From assembly GCA_964034945.1 (NCBI GenBank), contig OZ035960.1, positions 18,358,403 through 18,422,402 on the forward strand: DNA of 64,000 nucleotides. Reading direction: 5' to 3'. The stretch's first letter is position 1; each line of letters begins with the position of its first letter. Below the pieces are notes generated by a model. The model was not told where the DNA came from. It did not search any database and saw only the letters and a list, made by a program, of their open reading frames with translations. The translations under genes were made by a program, and so were the position numbers. Origin of the DNA: Chrysopilus asiliformis (lineage: Eukaryota > Arthropoda > Insecta > Diptera > Rhagionidae). Shown one piece after another: positions 56,376 to 64,000 of this stretch.

Positions 56376-59300
56376 TTCAACTAGTAAAGGTGATTTTTTT
56401 TTGAAGATTTTTATTTTTTAGCTCAGTACGAACTTCTAGGCGAATTTTCTCTCAAAAATTTGAAAATCGTGGCTTCTGTCATTAATGGGTTAATGTATAT
56501 CATTTCAAGCAGATCTAGTAGATTTTAGAAGGTTTAGAAAGCATCTCAAGCAGATCTAGAAGATTTAGAAAGCTTTTTTGCGGCAGAAAATTTTTAATAA
56601 TATCTAAAAAAAATGATTTTTAAAAACGAATTCTTGGAAGATTAGCATAAAAATGACCTGCATAGAAAACTAGTTTGAAAAACTAGAAAAAGTCCTACAA
56701 AATTTAAAAAAACCCCTGTACAATGTGTTAAAAATGTTCGCACCCTCCTGTTTGAGACAAAAAAATCCTGTTTAATAGTTTTGTTAGTCTTCGGTGTTTT
56801 TGGCGGATTTTTGTTTCATAATGAGAGCAAATGGTAAGATTTCTCACTAGTACAATAATTTTCCATCTTCAAAGAAAATACTAACTAGGAATCATCACTT
56901 TTTACTGTATGTTCGCTTAAAACCTGAGTTCCGCTGAACCGATTTCGACCAAACTTTAGGGAAAAATCCTCGGTATCAAGGGGTAGGTTTAAGGCTATGC
57001 AGTTACTCATAATTCATCTTTCTAGTTGTTCCTTAGTCCGGTAACTACTGAACTGCTAAAGCTTCCATGCTGACATTTTTGGCGTATGGCAAGTTTCTGT
57101 CACTAGAAGACGCATTGTTTTCACAGATGAACAGGTGCGTCTAAAAGACCTAAAATCAACCCTAAATATGTATTTGATTACCCTCTTTTTAAGATTTTTA
57201 TAGAAAGGATAAAAACTAGAAAGGGTAAAAAATATAAGCACCTGAAAAAAGATTCACCGTAAAACCTAATAAACTTCGCCGATAAATTTTGATTAAAGTC
57301 GATTCAGTGTCTTAATATTGGCTTACGGGAGGGAAAATTTTATTTCTAATTAACAAAAAAATCCCAGGTGAGATAAGCGGAAAAGTTGAACTTAATTTGT
57401 TATAAAGCGCATTTCCAATTAACCTGATTAGACATAAATAGCCGTGAGGATTCTATAAAACCAATATATTCTTGTATGTTTTCCGATTACACAAAAACCG
57501 AAGGCAAAAAAAAAATAGAATCGAAAATGCCCAATACTAGACGTTTATCTATTGAAAACGGAAAGATCAGGTTTTTCCATGGTGGTTTGTTTTTTTTTTT
57601 CATTTTCGGGTTTTCCAAGAATAAGTTGACCGCCAGCCCCAAGTATTAATCACTCTGAGGGCAGCATATAACAGAAAAATGTTAGACGAAGCAAAGGAAA
57701 AACTAATCACTACAAATAAGGAAAACTGGGGCAAAAAGTGAAAGGAAAAGCATTAATAAAAATCAGTGGTTGACGTAAAGGGCAAGCAGATTTTTCAAAT
57801 GAGTTTCAAAGAAGACAGAAAAAAACAGTAAATAAGACAAAAAAGTGAAAGAAGGAAGAAAAATAGGAAGTGGTTTGAAGTGGTTGTTCTCGGGTGGTAG
57901 AACCACAAGTGCGGACGGATATATCTCTATCTTTATGTTAGTTAGTTAGATAACATTTAGGCGAAATTCGGCGAGTGAGGAAAATATCGTATATACATAA
58001 GATACACAAAAATGTAGACAGAAGAAAGGAAATGACTGTAAAAACAAAGCAGAAAAAAAAGTGGAAGAAAAATAAATAAGTATAACTCGAAAATAAAACT
58101 GAGAAGGAAAACTGCTTCAGCTCCAGTGATTTAGTATGTAAGTTAAGGGTAAACACAATTTCGGTAGGAAATATACACACAGAACTTATTGGTAATTATT
58201 CGTCAATGTCAGAGCAATAATGGACAATTTGTGTTGCTCTAAGGCCGAGCCAGCCAACAGCCAAAAACCGGGAGCTATCAGCTAGCAGCCACCAGCTACC
58301 AGCAGACAAGCAAAGATGAAGGAGCCAAAATAGGGGGTGGTAGTTGCTTAAATAGTGGCGAAAAGAGAAAATGTCGAAGGGTGAAGAAGGCGAAATAGAC
58401 GACAACCAAACGATGACGATGGGAAGTGTGTAGGTCAAATAAATAGGTTTCGCTTGCTTGAACAGCTCCTGTAAGACTCAACGAATCCTCTTCACTGAAT
58501 GATTGCGATTGAGTTTGGGATTGGGACTGGGATTGGGATCAGGATTCTGATTTTTTTTTTGGTGTGCGGATCGAGATGACACATAAAGTATAGTTCTCAT
58601 CACGCATGTTTTCCGACAAACAGAATCAAATCTCAAAAGTAAACAATTGAACGAAATAATTCAATTTTGTCAAGTTTATATGTGGTTGCCTGCTGATTTG
58701 ATGAGACAACATCGATTAATATTAGTTATTAAGCAATTAGGTGGATGAATTAGAAAGATTATTATTGATACTAGAAATAATTGGAAAAATAAAGTCTTTT
58801 GTATGGTGGGATTATCGGATGAAGAGTTTTTGTTTATTTTCATTGGAGTAATATATTTTTGGTGTTCTGTTTTTGATTAAAAAAAGAGTTTTAAAAAATT
58901 TTCCTCGAGTATTTAATGTTTAAGTTTTTTGTCGAATTTTTGGGCCCCATTTATAGGTTATGGTGAGAGCCTGGTTTAGTGGATAATGGCAGGTTTGACC
59001 AAATTTTTAGTGGCCGAATTTCAAGCAAAAGGAGTCTGCTAACACGATTTAGTAACTGCTGTAAGTTTAGTGAAACCCGCCATTAGTCTTTGAGCGGAAA
59101 ATTAAAGTTCGACGCATTGTAATTTGTGTTTACCTTGCTAAGAAAATCATCAGTTTAAACTTTTATCACATCCTTTGCCGTTGAAATGTACCAACACCTT
59201 ACAAATGTTTCAAGCCTGAAACGTGGTTTGTAAATCACTCAAAATTTCAGTTACAGCTCGCTAGAACCTATCTTAACCCTTATATAAAATTATGTTAAAA

Positions 59301-59520
59301 ATACAAATACACATGATTTGTGACAAATTTAGATTCTCCCTTCTAGAACTGTCCAAAAATTTCTGCCATATCGGTTACGGCGATTTCGAGTTAAAACTTT
59401 TCAAAAGAAACTAAAATCAGGTCTAATTTTAAAGCCAGATTTTTTTTGTTTTTTTTTGTTTCGGATTTTCAAGAACAAATTGACCAGTCCCAAGTATGAC
59501 ATGATTTGCTTTCAAAATGT
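56376..59520. other. unassigned DNA, probable host sequence
   Basis: A local direct duplication at about 56506-56577 (TCAAGCAGATCTAG..AGATTTAGAAAGC twice) stands out. So do a purine-rich strand bias at 57660-58110 and a degenerate (GGGATT)n run at 58500-58550. No exon is recognised. Confidence 0.4.
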
Positions 59521-59672
59521 TTATGCTTCGTTTACACTTGCGATTTTTCTTGAATTTCTCCGCGAATTTCATTCAGAATCTCTTCCGCGAATTTTATTCT
59601 TCTATCGCAGAATAAATTCACTTACCAAAAGTTGTCAAAATTTGATTTTAATCCGGCGATTTTGTAAAATCA

Positions 59673-60174
59673 GGGGTGCGTTCCTTTATTCCCGAGTAAA
59701 GTAAAGGTTGGGTTTGTCAAAGTTAGAACAGCTGATTGCCAAAGTTGAAATTTTACCGACGTTAACTCTCATTAAAAGAACGCGATTTAGTTAACTTTGA
59801 CAGCAGTGATGTGCACAACAATACAATAAAAATATGTCGGACCAACAAATGATCAAAGCATGTCGTATTTTTCATTTACAAGGACCACAATAAAATCCCC
59901 CATTATTCTGCACAAAACTCATTCGAAACTACGAGACGAATTGACAGTTGTAACCATCTCGGTTAACTTTATCGCGTTCTTTAATTACAATTAAAGTTAA
60001 CTTTCTTCAACTCAGCTCTCGAGCAGAGTTGAGAAAAGTAACTTTGACAGCTTAACTTTGGCATTTAGAAACGGCAGTAAAGTTTACTGAGCGTTAACCG
60101 TAGGCATTTATGAACGCATTTCTCTTTACCGCGGTTAACCACGGTTAACCACGGTTAATAAAGGAACGCACCCC
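59673..60174. mobile_element. MITE, GGGGTGCGTTCCTTTATT termini
   Basis: GGGGTGCGTTCCTTTATT and AATAAAGGAACGCACCCC are perfect 18-bp inverted repeats around 502 bp. The interior repeats TTAACTTTG / CAAAGTTAA and CGGTTAAC words. It is non-coding. Its target duplication is not obvious. Confidence 0.8.
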
Positions 60175-60573
60175 AGTGAAGTCATAAATTTAAAGTTGAT
60201 TTGGTGCGAACCTTTGCTTAGTATTAAGATTGGTTTTAGACTTTGCCTTACTCAAGGGTTCGAATTCTTGCTAACTTTTATCCTCTAAAACGCATTTTTT
60301 TTCGAAATTCGCAAACTTCTGTCGTCGTTTACCTGTTTGTCAATCACCTGATGCTGTGAGCCAGCAACTATATGTAAATGTCTTAAATTCTGATTAATTT
60401 ACTTTACTGTTCATGTATCGCATGGAGTATGTATACTGGACTAGGAGAAATTATCGGATATGTGAATTATTATGCTAGAAAAATCAAGTTCGAAACATGA
60501 ACATGGAATAGAAGGATATTATTTCTCTAAAAATTTTTAATTCCTGCACGAAATTTCTGTATGAAACTCACCA

Positions 60574-60806
60574 GGGCACCAATCATGTATTGCGACGCGT
60601 CTCTGTCTTTCGACTTCGACGCAGCTTTTAACTCTTGACTTCGCCATATCTGCAGCTTGAAATTTCGCGGATCGTCACTATGAATAGAAACGTGATTCTG
60701 ACTGTCATTCCAGGAAATGTGATGCTGCTGATATGGCGAAGTCAAGAGTTAAAAGCTACGTCGAAGTCGAAAGACAGAGACGCGTCGCAATAAATGATTG
60801 GTGCCC
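60574..60806. mobile_element. foldback with ~85-bp arms
   Basis: The arms beginning GGGCACCAATCATGTATTGC (left) and its near-exact complement GCAATAAATGATTGGTGCCC (right) extend about 85 bp with 3-4 mismatches around a ~70-bp loop. Imperfect direct repeats CGAAATTTCT(G/A)TATGAAA at 60549-60566 and 60807-60824 flank it. Confidence 0.75.
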
Positions 60807-60953
60807 CGAAATTTCTATATGAAATTCTGATTTAAACTTTTAGTTCTTGTTGTAACAAAAATTCTGCTGGTGTAAACTTTTAGTTCTTGTTGTAACAAAA
60901 ATTGTGTTTTCTGCGGATTTTCTGCGGAAATTTTTCATAAGGCTAGAGCCTTA

Positions 60954-62849
60954 AAATATTATAATGTCATTCATATTGGATATGAAATTTGCATTGAAAA
61001 AAACATGAAATATCTGGATATGAAGAAAATTTATTTTGAAGAAAAACTTGCTGTTGAATTATAATTTTCGAGTAAATTGTGGAAAATCTTCTTATTTATA
61101 GATAACGTCTTCACTTTAACTATACCATCAGTACAATAGTCCGATTCAGTGTCGTCTTGCTATGTATTTCAAAAATTCTATATTTTTTGATCAAACGATT
61201 TCGAATTTGTCTATTGAATTTTCTGAGGAATTCCTTTTTGTAGACTATACTCTTGAAAAAAATCGTTCCTGTTAACTTTTTTGTGGACTACACTGAGAAC
61301 AAAGCTTAGGTCCTTGATTTAAGTTATGCCTGTTGAAATAACGATATCTTAACGTGAATGGTAGAACTCTAAGCGTTATAGTGGATTGTAATACTTTTTC
61401 TTTGTCCCTTAGCACATGTAAATACGAATTCACTTGACACCCCCATAAAACCATCTTACGTCTGGCTGGCGTGTATTATTCTTCGTAGCCGGGTCCTCTG
61501 AATCCGGGTAATCAATTCTTATATGTTTTATATCAACATACAGAGATTTCTTTCAAACTACTTATATAAGTAATACATAAATTTTGTACTGGGCCAGAGA
61601 CAGAATAAGGATACGAAGCAATATAGGATTGGTATGGAATCGACTTTAACTGATAGAATAGCGGATTTCATGAAACACGATTTGAACGTTTTGGTTTAGC
61701 CATACGAGTGTGTGCTGGGATGGGACGGGATGCGAGACTGGAGGGATGTAGGAGACATGTCAGGACCCGTGTCGAGATAAAGGTCGATTCTCCTACAGTT
61801 ACCCAATATTTTCTAAAAGACTTCGATATGTTTCCATACAACATCGATGGTACATGAAGCTGGTTGCGAAAAGAGAATTATCAAAGTGGTAGAATGAGTA
61901 AAATATACCGAATACAAATTTATGTCTTCGGCTTTCGGCACAGGCAACCAGCCGCAACTGTAGCGTACAACAACGTTCCGGGAAACTTCAAGGATTCTAG
62001 GATTGCCTTGAAGGACGTAAAACTTCCCATTTGAAAAAGTTAAGGAGAGCTACGAAAATCGACGAAAAAAAAAACTCAACAGCTAAAGGAAAATAAGGAT
62101 ACACATAAAACACGCGGGAGTTAAGCGTAACTCAACTCGATTCAGCTCAACTTCCTTATTGTTATATGGGGGAGTAAAGCGAAACCCACCCATAGTTTTA
62201 TGTAAATCGAAACCAATAAATCAATTTATAACAAAGTTTTGTGGCGCTGTCTGATTTTGTTGCCTTCCTGGCTGCTATGACGCCCCTTCCTGTTTTCCCA
62301 ACTTTAGCCTTTGAATTTATTTCCACAAACGACGTTAAGGTGGTGGCGCGCAAAAATAACGAATAATTCAAAACTCTGACTGAAATTAATAGATTTTTTT
62401 TTTGTGAATACCTACTACGAACAAAGAGAAGTATTGCTATTCCATTTCTTTTTGCAATCCTATGAATTTTTATTTCGTAATATATTTGAAATATTTGCAT
62501 TTTTACTTCTAGTAGCTGGAAATACAATTAGAAATATGCGAGTAGCAAGCGTGGCTTTAAGATCTTCATTATCATTCACAAAAAATTCAACTTAAAAGGC
62601 TTACCAACGATATAATAATTTAATTTTTGACTTTTCTTTCAACAATTTTTGTATTACATATATTCTTATTAATCTAATGGTAAACACCTAATGAAAAGTG
62701 TTTTAGCGGTTCTGGAAATAGAAATAAAGGGTGAGGAGAGGGCGTTACAGGGGATTGGAGTTGGGAGGGCGTTACAGGGGATATATGCCTATTATATTTG
62801 TAAAACCTTCACCAAAATCCTTTGACCGATCTAAGATTAAACTCCCTGC
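60954..62849. other. unassigned DNA, probable host sequence
   Basis: No recurrent repeat or exon is recognised. A short duplication GGGCGTTACAGGGGAT occurs twice near 62738-62782. Confidence 0.4.
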
Positions 62850-63115
62850 ACTCTCGAAAAAATGGAGTCGATTACACACCGAAAGGGAGTTTGAGGGAGT
62901 CCATCACCTATCGGAGAAAATCGAGCTCCGGCCTAGGGAGTTCACAACAATTCCTTATGGGTGTTAATTTTTAACAATTTTTCGGTGTTAAACCAACTTA
63001 TTAGATGGCCCAAAAAAAACCTCGCAAATTCTCTTTTTTTGCAAGCATTTGAGATGTTTTGAATTTTTTTCGTGTTTTCAAAGTTAATATTGACTGTTAA
63101 CAACTTTTCTTGCAT

Positions 63116-63204
63116 GTCTCTTGCCGGGACTCGAACACGGGACCTCTCGAATTTTAAACCATTTGCCTTCCCAATAGGCTGTTGAAGCCAATTGGTAAGC
63201 CTCT
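63116..63204 (-). pseudogene. tRNA-like segment (tRNA pseudogene or SINE head)
   Basis: On the minus strand, GGTCCCGTGTTCGAGTCCCGG has a T-arm-like form with a B-box near-match (TGTTCGAGTCC against GGTTCGANTCC). It is preceded by TTGGGAAGGCAAATGGTTTA and ATTCGAGAGG, resembling a D-loop end and anticodon arm. The acceptor stem does not pair, so it is not a functional tRNA. Confidence 0.35.
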
Positions 63205-63308
63205 TCTAAACGTGAACACCCTTTACAATGAAAATAACTCCCAAAAGGAGTTGGAGTGAATTTTTCACTCCTTTTCGGAGTTAATTCAAAATTGAGGTCA
63301 AAACGGTG

Positions 63309-63561
63309 CACGTTGGCTACCATGTGAGTCACCGGTGTACACACACTATTGTTATTACCGTCAGTTTCTCAAGTTCCGCAGTCGTTAAATTGAGCTTACT
63401 ATACATTCCTATAGTTTCGATGTTCACCGGTGCCTCACAGTGTGCAAAAGTGAAATAAGAGTTTGAGTCACCCGTGACTCACAAAGTACAGAAATGATTT
63501 TTGCGTTTTTTCATAGTGTATACTAGCGGAGTAAGCGTTTTATTGGCTGGTAGCCAACGTG
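63309..63561. mobile_element. decayed piggyBac-like MITE
   Basis: CACGTTGGCTACCA and TGGTAGCCAACGTG are perfect 14-bp inverted repeats. TTAA follows the right end (63562-63565), but the left flank is GGTG, so the duplication is broken. The termini resemble those at 28093-28285 (CACGTTGACTGCCA). The interior holds CACCGGTG and GTGAGTCACC palindromes. Confidence 0.6.
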
Positions 63562-64000
63562 TTAAAATGAATATTTAGCTCCGTAAAATAAAAATGTAAA
63601 AATAGCTCCGCGCTACGGTGTTAAATTTTTTCTGAATAGTGGTTACTTTTAGCTATGTTTTGAGGCGAAGTTAATTCGTCCCGGATTTTTTCGAGAGTGT
63701 GCGGACCACCGAGCAGAGATAATTTTCTACTTAATCGCAGATGTTTGTCACATTTAACCGGATTCTAGTCGGTTGAATGCATTAAAAACTATCTTGGGGA
63801 CAGACAAAGATCAATAAAAAATATGTTATTTGCCATCCTGCAAGTAACTCCCCTTATGTGCGAAATTTCATGAAAATCGGTGTAATTGAAAATCGGTCCA
63901 ACGGAAAATCGATTGAGTTTACTGCAAACAAAAACCAGAATTGAGATTTTAATGTCAATCGTTTTAGAATTTGCGAAAGAAACCATATAAAAAACTGTAA

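Larger units (their letters stand above)
59521..60953. mobile_element. GTTTACACTTGCG element, carrying two nested insertions
   Basis: The left end TGCTTCGTTTACACTTGCGA, with CTTGAATTTCTCCGCGAATT, matches 9513. The right end (TTCTGCGGAAATTTTTCATA, then GGCTAGAGCCTT) is an imperfect inverse with AAGGCTC as the outermost word. A 33-bp direct duplication (AACTTTTAGTTCTTGTTGTA..) lies at 60836-60904. The element is interrupted by 59673-60174 and 60574-60806. Confidence 0.5.
62850..63700. mobile_element. element with ACTCTCGAAAAAAT ends, composite interior
   Basis: ACTCTCGAAAAAATGGAG (left) and ATTTTTTCGAGAGT (right) are inverted termini about 850 bp apart. The inside has GGGAGTTTGAGGGAGT / GGAGTTGGAGTG and CACTCC / GGAGTT words in both orientations. 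It also holds a tRNA-like stretch and a piggyBac-like MITE relic. The target duplication is not identified. Confidence 0.5.

Overview
This window looks like A+T-rich, gene-poor euchromatin from an insect genome, either intergenic or inside a very large intron. A dipteran is the best guess. That rests on the non-LTR and mariner remnants and on the general sequence texture, so the species assignment is weak. No complete protein-coding gene is visible. Nearly all of the longer open frames are explained by microsatellites or transposon debris. The one piece that resembles host coding sequence is a possible first coding exon at 42774-42952, which ends at a GTAAGT donor.

What can be read is a dense set of small, mostly non-autonomous transposons, many nested. 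Four older dispersed families form the substrate. F1 is 0.5-0.7 kb, carries a GACGGACA-type microsatellite, and has four good copies plus a diverged R3 group. F2 begins TTTTTACTTTCC and ends at a GTTGATC-containing tail, with five or six copies. F4 contains repeated 'tctcgataacggttaaag'-like text, with three copies. The fourth is a Helitron-like group with a short hairpin next to CTAG. Younger elements sit inside these, and uninterrupted paralogues elsewhere in the window serve as empty sites. Examples are piggyBac-type MITEs with TTAA duplications (10717-10937, 28093-28285), hAT-type elements with 8-bp duplications (30086-30598, 33230-33522), and a 427-bp MITE with an AAAT duplication (26812-27238).

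Region by region:
0-9.5 kb: an F1 copy, a 'GTTTACATG' MITE, a 5'-truncated non-LTR retrotransposon end flanked by a 13-bp duplication, and a 21-bp tandem array.
9.5-23 kb: a heavily nested F2 copy, a mariner deletion derivative, and many TA-flanked pogo/Tigger-like MITEs.
23-26 kb: no recognisable repeats.
26-37 kb: F2, F4, R3 and F1 with young insertions.
38-41.5 kb: the most striking locus. A 1.57-kb near-perfect hAT foldback and a second hAT element occupy the same 8-bp target inside an old MITE.
42-44 kb: the possible exon, then an F1 copy with about 30 units of an 8-bp repeat.
46-48 kb: two GC-rich MITEs and a second mariner deletion derivative.
48-64 kb: mostly unassigned DNA with scattered MITEs and foldbacks, and a tRNA-like segment at about 63.1-63.2 kb.

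The only protein traces of transposition are a mariner-type transposase remnant in two copies and the RNase H/zinc-knuckle tail of a LINE. Mobilisation of the MITEs must therefore have depended on elements outside this window.
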